Source: Cladobotryum mycophilum
Taxonomy: Eukaryota > Ascomycota > Sordariomycetes > Hypocreales > Hypocreaceae
NCBI GenBank assembly: GCA_036429605.1
Contig: CM071589.1
Location: forward strand, 3,596,001-3,660,000
Direction: 5' to 3'
DNA: 64,000 nucleotides
Shown: piece after piece, positions 1 through 9,779 of the stretch
How positions within the stretch are numbered: the stretch's first letter is position 1
How the letters are laid out: each line of letters starts with the position of its first letter
Translations under genes and position numbers: made by a program
The notes under the pieces: model-generated
Database searches by the model: none
What the model was told of the DNA's origin: nothing
The model's input: the letters and a program-made list of their open reading frames with translations, nothing else

Positions 1-478
1 GTCGACATTCGGGAGATATTCCAACCAAGTGTAGTAGGAAGCTCCAGGACCATAGTCCTAGATGGACAAGGAGCAAGTCAGCGATGCCTTTGAGCGTGGA
101 GAAAGGAGTCCTACCATGTTACAGCCAAGTCCAATTTCTAGCAGTTTGAGCCTCTTGTCTCGAATTCCCGAGAGATACTTGTCGTACATGAACTGGTACT
201 TGTGGGTGGTAACTTTGTCCGTCCCGTACTTCTTGGCAACCTGTTCGAAACTTGGTGCTACATCTCGATGGCCATCGGCATTGCCGTTTGAACCTCTGGT
301 AATTATGAGCAGTCAGATCAGAACATTCAGTTTTCACTCGGGATACTCACAAGTGAGCAGCCAATTGCTCTTGGATGGCCTGAGCCGTGCCACCTCCCTA
401 TTGATGGACTGCGGCAAAGACAAACAAGATGGCAGACAGAGAGAAGATCAGGTACAGGGGTCGATTGGTAGCCATCAT
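1..478 (-). CDS. Membrane-anchored SAM-methyltransferase-like protein, 5' part only, with in-frame TAG
   Basis: Three exons read leftwards: 478-351, 295-115 and 57 to the window edge, with introns 350-296 (GTGAGT..CAG) and 114-58 (GTAGGA..TAG). The start at 478 gives a hydrophobic N-terminal segment of about 16 residues (LYLIFSLSAILFVFAA), fitting a type II signal anchor. Exon 2 contains FEQVAKKYGTDKVTTHKYQ and then KLLEIGLGCNM, and exon 3 begins with YGPGASYYTWLEYLPNVD. This K-Y-G-T-D-K plus LEIG...YGPGAS pattern is the one I know from the demethylmacrocin-type O-methyltransferase family and its fungal relatives (hard-surface-induced proteins); LEIGLG is the SAM-binding motif I. The frame is open across both introns, but a TAG at 400-398 interrupts exon 1 just after the anchor. 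No splice choice that I tried removes it while keeping frame. It may be a pseudogene, an allele or a sequence error. The C-terminus lies outside the window. Confidence 0.7.
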
Positions 479-1297
479 GATGGCAGCCGCGGAGAATTCT
501 GTGGAGGATGAGATTTGGATGCACAGAATACGGAGCGGAGAGTTCAAGAATCAAAAGGGCGGGACATCATCCACAAACTCAGTGGAAGAAGAATTTGCTC
601 CTGCCGTTTTACGACGTCCCCTGATCATGGCAGGAGGTATTGATCTAAACTTCCAAGTATACCGAAGCTACACTCAATTGTACTACCGAGGTACATTCAC
701 ACCTCTCACTTCTTAGGGCAAGAAGGGGGGGAAGTGCTCCATAACGTCGACAATACGACAAGAGCAAGCCGCGTCTTGAATCTTCTCCCACAACCACCCT
801 CAAGAAACACCTCGGAAAGCCCCCTCACAACCCCATAATGATTCATCAATTACCCTGCATCCGCACCATGTCAACCGTCTTATAACCCAGACATTGATAA
901 ATGTGAGATGTGAGAAATGAAAAACCACTGGGCCGAATCTTATTTAGTGCTAGTTCTTCTAGTTTCTTGCACGGACATGCCCCTACGAGCCATCCAAGCA
1001 AACCAACCAAGCGACCAAGCCATGCACTGTGGAAAGAGGAGAGCCGTTACATGGCGAAATCTATGTCAGCAGGAAAAAGAAAGCAACTCTGCATCTGCAC
1101 TGCGACGTTGCTATATGCAAGCCATACATAAAAAAATTTCAAATATCAGAGGTAGTATTATTTTGCTGTCTCAATTCATTGCTGAAGCTCTGTGTCTAGG
1201 CCTGCCAGCTTTGCTGCTCAATGCTGCTCAATACTGGCCGTGATGCTGGATTGAGACCATCGCCCGAAACCATGGTCTCACCGCTCGTTGTGATACC
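479..1297. other. Intergenic, no gene seen
   Basis: This 0.8 kb spacer lies between the start of the methyltransferase-like gene and the stop codon of the membrane protein gene, both on the minus strand, so it should hold the promoter of the former and the terminator of the latter. Open frames here are under 110 codons, overlap each other in different frames, and show no recognisable motif or splice logic. Confidence 0.6.
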
Positions 1298-2480
1298 TCA
1301 ATTGCCCCTGCCGCCTCTCTTCTTGAACAGATCTGTCTCGGATCCAAAAAATGGGTTCGGCTGAAAGGATGTGTTATGGATCTGTGGGTCGGACTGCAGT
1401 TCTCCATCATAAAGTCTCTCTCGACCGTCCTGAACTGGCGGTGCCACTTGGATCTCGCCTCTGTATATCTCCACAACTGAGATGAGAGGCAAGATGAGGA
1501 GAAGCATCGACAAGAGCTGTCCAAAGCTCCAGTCCTTCTCCCCCTGGTCGCTGAGTTTCACGGAAGGATGCCCGAATGCTTGGGACAACAGAATGATGCG
1601 CACTGCGGCACCAACAGCGATGGCGGTCATGAGCGCTAGCCCGACCATCTGCACGATCCTGTAAAACTTTTGGCCACGGCTGTGCAAGTACCACGTCGCA
1701 AGGCCAAAGATGATGCAGTTGCCGGCTATGACCGCAATGGTTCCAACATAGGAGAGTCCAGCGGTGGAGTCAACCTTTTCGCCAGAGACCTTCCAGACAC
1801 AGGCAATTGGCAAGGTCTGCTTGTCCAAGCCCTTGGCAACTGCCCTGAGCACGAAGATCCCAGAGACGGACGAGAGGGCCAGATTGACAAACATGAGGAA
1901 CTGCCGTAACCATCTGAGAACCCAGTCACGTCGATAGTCTTGGACCAAAGCGAGAAGCGTGGCGTTATGAGTCGCCATGGATAAAAGTGATAGCATCCAA
2001 ATAAGGAAAAAGTGATACGGCACAAGCGTGTTCATCTTGGCCAGTCCAACACCTGTGGCTCTACCCGTTAGTGTCCATGCTAGCTCAGGGTCTCTCTTTT
2101 CTCTCTCGATATTCGGAACTCAGGAGACCGTTGTGGGAACTTGCGCGTGTCATACTTTGGATCCCGATCCCCTGCATGATCTGCGAGTCGCTATATCCAT
2201 TGAGTAGTTTGCGTCGTGTGGTTGACGTCTTGCCCCGGATTTCAGCAATAATGACGCTGGCGGACAAAATGATGGCGAGGCCCGCTGTAATTATGAAGGA
2301 GAGAAGAATCTAAAAACCCTAATCAGCGTACGCCTATGCATGAGCAGCAGCAGCCCCCTATTCCGGTGGCCGTCAAAGCATCTCTTCTCATCAACATACG
2401 CCTTGTCCTGCGACGCCAGCATCGCTTGGGGTAGATTCAGGAGCATCCGTGCAGTTCGTGGATCCGAGAATGGCAGACAT
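1298..2480 (-). CDS. Multi-pass integral membrane protein, fungal, function unknown
   Basis: Three exons, 2480-2400, 2309-2156 and 2052-1298, joined by introns with GTATGT and GTATGA donors; the second carries a CACTAAC branch site. The exons sum to 990 nt and encode 329 residues. The start (MSAILGSTNCTDAPES) is the first ATG of the frame and gives a short N-terminal tail with a glycosylation sequon (NCT). About six hydrophobic segments follow: ILLSFIITAGLAIILSASVI, then segments centred on FLIWMLSLLSMATHNA, FLMFVNLALSSVSGIFVL, YVGTIAVIAGNCIIFGLATW, VGLALMTAIAVGAAVRIILL and LLSMLLLILPLISVV. A hydrophilic C-terminal tail of about 60 residues ends the protein. I do not recognise a named family; the layout resembles fungal orphan seven-helix-like proteins, but there is no basis for calling it a receptor. 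Confidence 0.75.
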
Positions 2481-5400
2481 TTTGGAAAAAAGCAACTTTG
2501 GGAGCACAGCTCTCTACGAGGCATAAGCGGCCAGGGATAACGCGTTTCTGAATGGTTGATCGGAGAGATATCGACATCAAGATGGTAAGTAGAAAGCATC
2601 ACCTTCTTTCCCTTAAGAAACTTCTCTTCAACCCCCTTGAAATGATCTTCTGTTGATATGACGTCGGTTTTTTTAACAAAAAATTCCTTGTTTTCTGAGA
2701 CAACAAAGGGATGTTTGTTGGTTGGTTCCAAACTTCCAACGTCTCCAGCGGCTTACTGTTGACTGGCTGACAGCGCTTGTTTCTGCCACAGGTGGCTGGC
2801 GCGTCTGTGGCTCGGTTCTTTTTCGCGTTGACCCTGGCGGCTGCGCCATGAACCAGGAGGAATTGCCGGATCCTCCTCCGTTTTGCCAATCAAGCAACCA
2901 GCCCAAGCCATCCGCTGGTTGCTGATTTGACGACGGTAAACCTTCAGCCCTGGGTCCGGAAGCGCTATTTCCCACCCGCTGCCGCCGTTCGGCCACTAAT
3001 TGGGACTCCACTGAGAGAGAGGAGAAGCAAAAACAAAAAACCCTCTCTCGTGCTTTACGATGGAACCCTGGCTGTGACAGGACTCCTCCTCGCCTCTCCA
3101 CCCTCTTCCCTCTCACCAGTCACACTCTCTCTTCCCACATGGAGAACTTATTCATGAATTCACCAGCGGGCGATACTTTGGCGCCATTGGCGCGTAATTA
3201 AAATAAGGATTCACATGGGGGAGGGACAGTTTATAACGTCAGCAGGTCAGCACGCGACCCACAAACCCCCCATCCCTTGCGCCTCGAGGGAAACATCATT
3301 GCGTTCCAAGCAATGCAATGCTACGGGCAGACGGACGCAGATGGGATGGTAAGATATCTTATGCAATGCAGTCATTCGCCTAGGAGACTGACTCGGGACT
3401 TCTACTAGTCATGGCCAAATTAATACGCACCATCTTGAACTACTACCTAGTACAAAGACTAATACTGCAAATGATATGTGCAGATAGTTGGGGGTGCAAA
3501 CATAACTACTAGAGCATACACATTTGCTACGATCTCCATACGCAACCGAACCGCCTCCTCAGCACACACTAGCTGCCTTTCCACTCTCTCTCCCCTTGTC
3601 ACCTGTCACACCTCAGCCTTTAGCTTTTGGGTCAAGCTTGCGGCCAGGGACCAAACCGCAGGTTCATTTCTGCGTATGGGGGTAATTAAATCAACTCCAG
3701 CCACGCGGATAACTGCTCCAGCAACACTACCTTACCAAAACACAAGGGGTAAAACCGGGTCGAAGGGCAAGGTGCCAAGTCAACTAGCATTGTTTAGCAA
3801 GAACGCAATCTGTTATGAGTACCACTGCATTGGTATTTGAACGACGATCGTGCTTTTTGAGACAGCGGAAGGCTCCGCCACCCACAGACGGTAGGATCGA
3901 TGGGCAGCACCTTAGCAGATGATTCAACGTCGTGCCACTCCGCCTACCAATGCTGCCGCTACCCTCCATTTTGATTCTCGTCTGTCTACTGAGACCAGGA
4001 GCAGATTTCGAGCACCAGTAATAACTAATAACGATCGCCATGCAATGGACCCTGTCCGCCACCTTGCTTTTTTCTCAGAAGCAAATCTCGTCCCCTATCT
4101 TCTTCACCAAAAACAACTTTAGCGTCCAGTCTTAGCGTTAAGCACGAGTGATCCACGTGCAGTAGCGTGAGCTTTCTCAAATTGAGGGCCCAGCCGTTTG
4201 GATCGGTTGGCCGAGAATGGCAGGACACACGGCGGCCTTTTGTCGGGAGAGAGGGAGAGAAAGGGCTTCGTGAGGAGGAGACAGACAGACGGTCGAGCAA
4301 AAAACGCCTGACCAGGGCGGGACCCCCAGGTATCGCGCTGGCCGCGGCAATGCCGTTGAAAGCCTAGGGAACTGCCGCTGGACGATTGTGGATGCATTTA
4401 TGCGTGCAGATCAACACCAGAAGAGACATCACTGCATGCGGGCGGAGTGGGTCGTGGTATGTAATGTGCAGGCGGTACAACCGCTTCAGAAATGAGAACA
4501 TTTCGACCCACAGAAATGGGCTTAAACGGTATTGATGGCTTGTTGATGGTTTGACACATACAGAAAAACGTTTGATTGTTGATTTCCCACCCTGGATGGC
4601 GCTGGGCAACACGAGGATTGCACATGGCTTCGTGCCCCTAGTACGCTTTGGACTTACTAGAGATTTTGTGAACCAACAACACAACTCAACGGGAAGATGG
4701 ACTCAGTTTCTGCTATGGATCTACAAGGCTATTGCAATTCCAGTCAGGCCACCCATGCGGTGAACCCGACTGGATGGTTCATCTCAGTGATTCCGAGAAG
4801 CCGAGATTGTGGCCGCACTACGACTCGGGTACACATGACCCGAGGGAACTGACAGACCCATCGCCGGGGAAGTGTGCCGGGCCAGCAGCGTTGTGGGTGC
4901 CCATCTTAATGCACGCGCCGTGGCCAACCTTTTCCATGGCACACGCCACTTGCTCAAATGCCGGCCACTTTGTCAACTGAAAGCCGGTACATACATAGAT
5001 GCCTGAAGAGAAGCCTCGGAGCAGGCATTCTCTCCCTATTTCACCCCCACGTTCCTGGTCATGGGCCACTGACCCCTTCCTGGATGGGCTTGACAACCTG
5101 ACCGTGCCGTCAAATACCGTAGGGTACCTATGCAGATTTGGTTAACGTACGTGACCTGTCATGCCGGTTGGCCATTCTTGACTTAGCATGAGAAACTAGC
5201 CAACCGCGCTGTCGGGGCCCATCAGCCGTTTGAGGAGGGAGGTGGGGGGGTGTCAATGGTCTCTGCTGGCTGAGATCCTCGCCCAGCCAGACATTAACTG
5301 AATAAAGGAACCAGTACGATTCGGTGCTGTGTCCCCCTAGGTGGGGAGTCTCCTCATGTGCATTTCCACAGTCACCATGGCCATTTCGCCTCGTAAATGC

Positions 5401-5710
5401 CCACCCGGATCAGAGGCGAGCCTGTCTCAGCTGCAGATGAAACACAGCCAACGACGCTGGCCAAAGACATCCCACACATCCCAGCGTGCGGTACGTCTGG
5501 ACTAGCCCTTGCTCCTCGTGTGCGTCTTGGGTGGTTGAACCCCCCTTGCTGCGGCGTTTCTGCAAGGCGTTTGTTATTAGATTGATCAAGGGTGGTGGCA
5601 AGGAGTGGTGGCCGGGCAGTCCTGGGGTTACAGCCTTATATTCCTCTGCATGCCTTGTCTTGCATGAAGTTATCGAGATCAACTGTATCCAGGAATCTGT
5701 CTGGCCCGCA
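2481..5710. other. Long intergenic region (3.2 kb), no gene seen
   Basis: The region separates two divergently transcribed genes and is unusually long for this window. It contains only short, mutually overlapping frames (120 codons or fewer) without domain motifs or splice-consistent extensions. Visible features are purine/pyrimidine-rich patches (for example 3001-3060 and 4240-4290), an inverted-looking GGCGCCATTGGCGC stretch near 3180-3195, and a G-rich run near 5240-5250. It may hold a large promoter for the F-box gene or an untranslated RNA that cannot be recognised by eye. Confidence 0.5.
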
Positions 5711-7009
5711 ATGATCGTCCTTCCTAAACCTTCCACTGTTCCAAGTCCGAGAGTGTCTCCCAGCTTCTACAACATGAGTGCCAAAACTTCTTCCAGCACT
5801 GGCTATGCCAGTCACTACCATCAGCAGCAGCAACAACAGCAACAACAACAACCGCAACAGCAACAGCAACAGCAGCAACAGCCACCTCCACCCCCGCCGC
5901 AAGAGGACCAACAACTCCAGTACCAGTATCATCAGCAGCCGACACTAAAGGAGCAACTTTCCCCTTCCCAGCGTCTTGAGCCGCCACCACAGTCAGCCAT
6001 GCCTTGTCTAATAGAACGCCTTCCAAACGAACTCCAGAGGATGATCTTCTCCAACCTAGACTACCAGGCTCTAATTCACCTCTCCACTATGAATCGATAC
6101 TTCAACCGGACGGTAGACCCCCAAAGGATGGCTGATTCTGCAGACAAGGCACAGTTCGTCATGCGTGCCGCCAAGGACTTTCCACAACACCGTCCCAGTG
6201 AAAAGGGTCATGACTACAAGCCGGGCAACTTTGAGTGCTACATTTGCTTTCGAGTACGGGCCCCAGACCACTTCGACATGCTTCAGCCCCAATCGGCCTA
6301 CCTCGACAGGTATGGTCGCGTTGTTCGAGACCGAGAGCCAAACCCACAGACAGACAAGCTGGTCAGCCTTCGACGCTTCTGCGTCGGGTGTGGTGTAAAA
6401 GAAGGATTACACGCTCCATTTGATTGTTTGACAACAAGAACCGGTCGAGACCTCTGGGTTTGCAGGTGCCGACGAGTTTGGTCCAAGCCTGGGTGCCTGC
6501 GTTGCCCTTACTGCAAAGGAGACTGCCCTCTTCGCCCGAGGCGAAAGGTGGCGACGGACCGTACGGGGGTGCTTGAGCTCATGGATTTATTTGCTCATGG
6601 CTTGAAGATGATTCCGATGGACTATTCCTTTTTCCGTACATTCATTTTTTTCCCTCTCTTTAATTTTCCTTGCATTAATCAACTATGCTGGCGTTTCGGC
6701 ATAGGCATAACAAGACACTCTGATTCAAGAGCATGCTACAAGGCACTCCACAGATGGTCTTTGGACGACGAAAAAAGCTTTTTACGACCCGACAGAGCTG
6801 GTACTTTGGCGCGCCATCTTCCCTCCACGATCGATTGGCGGCGTGACACGATCGGGAAGGATGCGGGAAGGGGGAAAGGGTCGGGCTCTAATAATACATT
6901 ACCAAGGCGTCATGGATGGGTTTGGGGGCGTTTGGGACTGACGGATTTTGAGATCATGGTGGAGGCGTTCCGGCAAAACAGATGGGTAATGTTCGATTTA
7001 GATATATAG
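5711..7009 (+). CDS. F-box protein with polyQ/polyP N-terminus and cysteine cluster
   Basis: The frame is open from upstream of the chosen start to 7009. Either the ATG at 5711 or that at 5774 (CAACATGAGT context) is plausible. The N-terminal 60 residues are dominated by a polyglutamine tract followed by prolines. An F-box follows (CLIERLPNELQRMIFSNLDY...LIHLSTMNRYFNRTV), the Skp1-binding motif of SCF ubiquitin ligase subunits. Downstream is a cysteine-rich module with pairs in FECYICF, RRFCVGCG and LWVCRCRR, then CLRCPYCKGDC, suggesting zinc binding. An intron is likely at 6636-6704 (GTACAT..CATAG, 69 nt): it is a multiple of three, so the frame is open with or without it, but removing it deletes an implausible Phe-rich insert. 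A family-level function of substrate recruitment is inferred; no substrate can be named. Fungal genomes carry many F-box/Cys proteins of this type. Confidence 0.8.
   Translation: MIVLPKPSTVPSPRVSPSFYNMSAKTSSSTGYASHYHQQQQQQQQQQPQQQQQQQQQPPPPPPQEDQQLQYQYHQQPTLKEQLSPSQRLEPPPQSAMPCLIERLPNELQRMIFSNLDYQALIHLSTMNRYFNRTVDPQRMADSADKAQFVMRAAKDFPQHRPSEKGHDYKPGNFECYICFRVRAPDHFDMLQPQSAYLDRYGRVVRDREPNPQTDKLVSLRRFCVGCGVKEGLHAPFDCLTTRTGRDLWVCRCRRVWSKPGCLRCPYCKGDCPLRPRRKVATDRTGVLELMDLFAHGLKMIPMDYSFFRTFIFFPLFNFPCINQLCWRFGIGITRHSDSRACYKALHRWSLDDEKSFLRPDRAGTLARHLPSTIDWRRDTIGKDAGRGKGSGSNNTLPRRHGWVWGRLGLTDFEIMVEAFRQNRWVMFDLDI
5822..5880 (+). repeat. CAG/CAA (polyglutamine) tract
   Basis: An interrupted trinucleotide tract of CAG and CAA codons, with one CCG, lies inside the F-box protein gene and encodes about 20 glutamines broken by one proline. 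Mixed CAG/CAA usage argues for selection at the protein level rather than a pure slippage tract, though length polymorphism is still likely. Confidence 0.95.
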
Positions 7010-7701
7010 GCTATATAGCTCGAGCAAAATGTGATGATTTGATTGCAATTGTATTCCTCCCAGGAAGCGTCTGTGATTTCCCCTTGGAGCTGTTTGTCGC
7101 GTAGCATCACCCGAGTAGACAAAACAGCGGTGAGAATATCGAGTCGAGTGACACAGGACAGCCACGTATCTGCTTGGAGTTTTGCCAGTTAGACTAGTGG
7201 TTGATGATGGTGTTGTGGTAATATATTACTGCGGAATCTATAATGCTGTGCTTGCTAGTGTGCCGCAAACACGTAACTTACTGTGCTGGTATTCCGGGCT
7301 GGCGAGAACAGCTGTCAAGGCTCTGGGGGAGGGGGTGGGATGCCTCAGTCTCCAGGAGAAATGTGACCGGGCAGCTGCGAAATGCCGTGCACTGAGCTAT
7401 ACAGCTGCACATTCGATGTTTATTGCCCTCTTCACTACAAATTCCTTTCGCTTCTTTTCTTTTCTTTTCTTTTCCAGAGCTTTTCAACATCTACACCTAC
7501 TATAGGTACTAATACTGGTACTGGGATCACAAGGTCTTTCCTGGCCAGATCTTCATCGGGTTCCTCTTTCCCTTATCGCTACTCCTCCTTTGCTATCTGT
7601 ACTACCGTTACACGACATTAATCGCTTTAATACCGACATTGACTTCTTCTTTCATATAGTCAACGCGAGTTCAATACATTTTTGCAGACAATTTCATCGT
7701 C
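7010..7701. other. Intergenic; promoter and leader of the SET-domain gene
   Basis: No gene is seen. The right half is CT-rich, with repeated CTTTT units at about 7450-7475 and further pyrimidine tracts up to the proposed start at 7702, which is typical of fungal promoter/leader DNA. The only frames are short and overlap. Confidence 0.6.
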
Positions 7702-9197
7702 ATGGCTTCCTCCTACACGATCGAGGCTCTCCTCCATCCTTGGTCAGGAAGGATGGACAGAGTCTCGGAGTTTCCATCACTAGAGCCACTTGTAAGTAGC
7801 GACTAACTTTTCCCTGTCTAGTACTTTTGCTCTCTGTATAGCACCTTCCAAGTGCCAAATATGATTAATCACCCATAATTTCATTAATATTTCCTTCTAC
7901 TATTCTTGTCCCCTGACTTGACAGTGAGTGACCTTGAACTGATCTTCTTTTCTTCCTGTTAGAACATCGAGCTCAAGCCCTTCAACGACATCTCGATTGA
8001 CAACAACTCACTTTACTCTGCCTGGGACAGTTTTGAGCTAGCGAATTCTCTGGATGATGACGGGTTTGCAACATGGAACAATCCCTGGGCGGACTGCTGG
8101 GCTACTGCCGAACCTGCAAAGGGACAAGAAAATTGCTCTCCCTCTCTTGATGCTTCAGTAACATTAGCAGAGCAAGAAGGCAGCGAGAGCAATGTGTTAG
8201 CATTACCTCTCTGGTGTCTAGGTTCTGATGTGGAGCTGACGCAATCTTAGTCGTGTCCAAAACTTATCTCTCAGCGAAAACCACCGGTACGAACCTTCTC
8301 CAGAAACCTTTTCGCATTTCATCTTCCGCGGAAGAAGTGCCATCGACAACGATGATGAAAGACACTAAACACATGCTCGCAGCTTTCCTTCCGACCGTGA
8401 GACGGATGAGACGACCAAAACTTCCCCTCTGAGGCCGGTTCTCAAGCAATCGACAGGCTACTACTACGAAAACGAGTTCTTCAAAGTCGACCGCTCAAAA
8501 ATCGCCGGGTACGGTGCCTTTGCCGTCAGGGAGCTTAAACTTGGCGACAATATCCTAAAAGAGATTCCCCTCTTTGTAGCCGACTCGTCTACCGTTTATC
8601 GGCAGTATGGCAAGCTGGACGCGAAAGCCCAGGCGGTGGCAACTAGTCTCTTTGGCGGCAACGGCAAGATCGAAACGCCAAAGATTAAGAGAGTCTGGGA
8701 CAATAATTGGTACGTTGAAGAGTAGCTCATAATCCCCTCCTCCCAATGTGTCGTTATCTGACGACAAACGTGAAGAAGATCCAGCACTTGGTGTTGAATC
8801 GACTCACGAACACACGTCAACGACCCTGGGCGTTGCTCCAACACCTTGACACATGCTTTCGGTAATGGCATTGAAATTGCAAGACATATTGAATCACTGA
8901 CATGACCATAGCTTTACTTTGGGTGGCAACATGGCCGGTCTATTCCCCATCGCTGCTCGCTTTAATCACGCATGCCACCCTGCGAACAATATCGATTTCA
9001 GATACGATCACGAACGCGGTTATCTTAATATGACAGTCAGAGTCGACAAAATTCTGGCCGGAGAAGAATTAAGGATATCATACGGAAACGACCGACCACC
9101 CGACATTCTATATAGTTGGTATGGATTCCGTTGCCGATGCGGTGCCTGCAAGGGCCTCAGCGACGAAGAATTCAGGCGCTTGACGGATCAATGGTAA
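7702..9197 (+). CDS. SET-domain protein (SET5/SMYD-like), model partly uncertain
   Basis: The C-terminal exon 8912-9197 carries GLFPIAARFNHACHPANNI, the SET motif in which Asn-His contribute to SAM and substrate binding, followed by GEELRISYGND and a post-SET-like FRCRCGACKG. The preceding exon (about 8383-8709) contains KIAGYGAFAVRELKLGDNIL, the SET N-flanking strand. They join through a 202 nt intron, 8710-8911 (GTACGT..ATAG), giving VWDNNCFTLGGNMAG. Exon 1 (7702-7791) and exon 2 (7963-about 8213) are in frame through a 171 nt intron. Between 8214 and 8382 the model is unsure: one intron 8214-8382, or two (8214-8274 and 8287-8382) with a 12 nt exon, both keep frame and give about 317-321 residues. 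The predicted activity is protein lysine methylation; no substrate can be inferred. N-terminal exons show no known domain, so the true start could also be internal. Confidence 0.7.
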
Positions 9198-9779
9198 CTG
9201 GCACACCAGTTTTCCCTAATCCCTGGGTTTTTATTCCAGTCTCGGAGCATCGGCAGAAGTTACCCTTTGCGTATTTTGGGGTTTTCCATCCATGCTTATG
9301 GTTGCCCCCACGGCGTTACATGGAGTCAAGGGAGGGAAGGGAACAACTTGGATTGGTGGATATTTTTGGCATTGTTTGGGAGCGTCGGTGTTATGCGGTC
9401 AAGCTCCTCGCAACAACGAATAATGACCAGGAAAAAAGGAAAAAAGAATAGCCATGAATGTTGGCCAATAATTCGAGTTTTCTTGAGTTGGCGGTGTTGG
9501 GTTGCATTGGAATTAAGCATCATGCTGGCCAACACCAACGCCAAGGAAAATAACGACATATAAAAAATCAAACCAGTTCCTGCTATGAAGACGACCGTAC
9601 AAGTGTTATTCTCCTCCCATAAGACAATATTCTTCAAGGAAGGTATGCCTTACCAAAACCATTATCCTAGGTATTCTATAGAATCATCGCCGTCTCCATC
9701 CAACATGCCGCCTATACTTATAATGTGTCGCCTCAATTACACCTCAGTATTCGCCCGCCCTGTCGCATATACTATAGAA
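9198..9779. other. Convergent intergenic spacer, nothing seen
   Basis: AT-leaning DNA between two convergent genes (SET-domain protein on plus, DUF3176 protein on minus), expected to contain both terminators. The frames in it are short and carry no motif. Confidence 0.6.

Noticed and set aside
3478..3840. Plus-strand frame of 120 codons in the 3.2 kb spacer
   Set aside because: It overlaps frames in other phases, and its Thr/Ser-rich composition reflects the local base composition; no motif or intron logic extends it.
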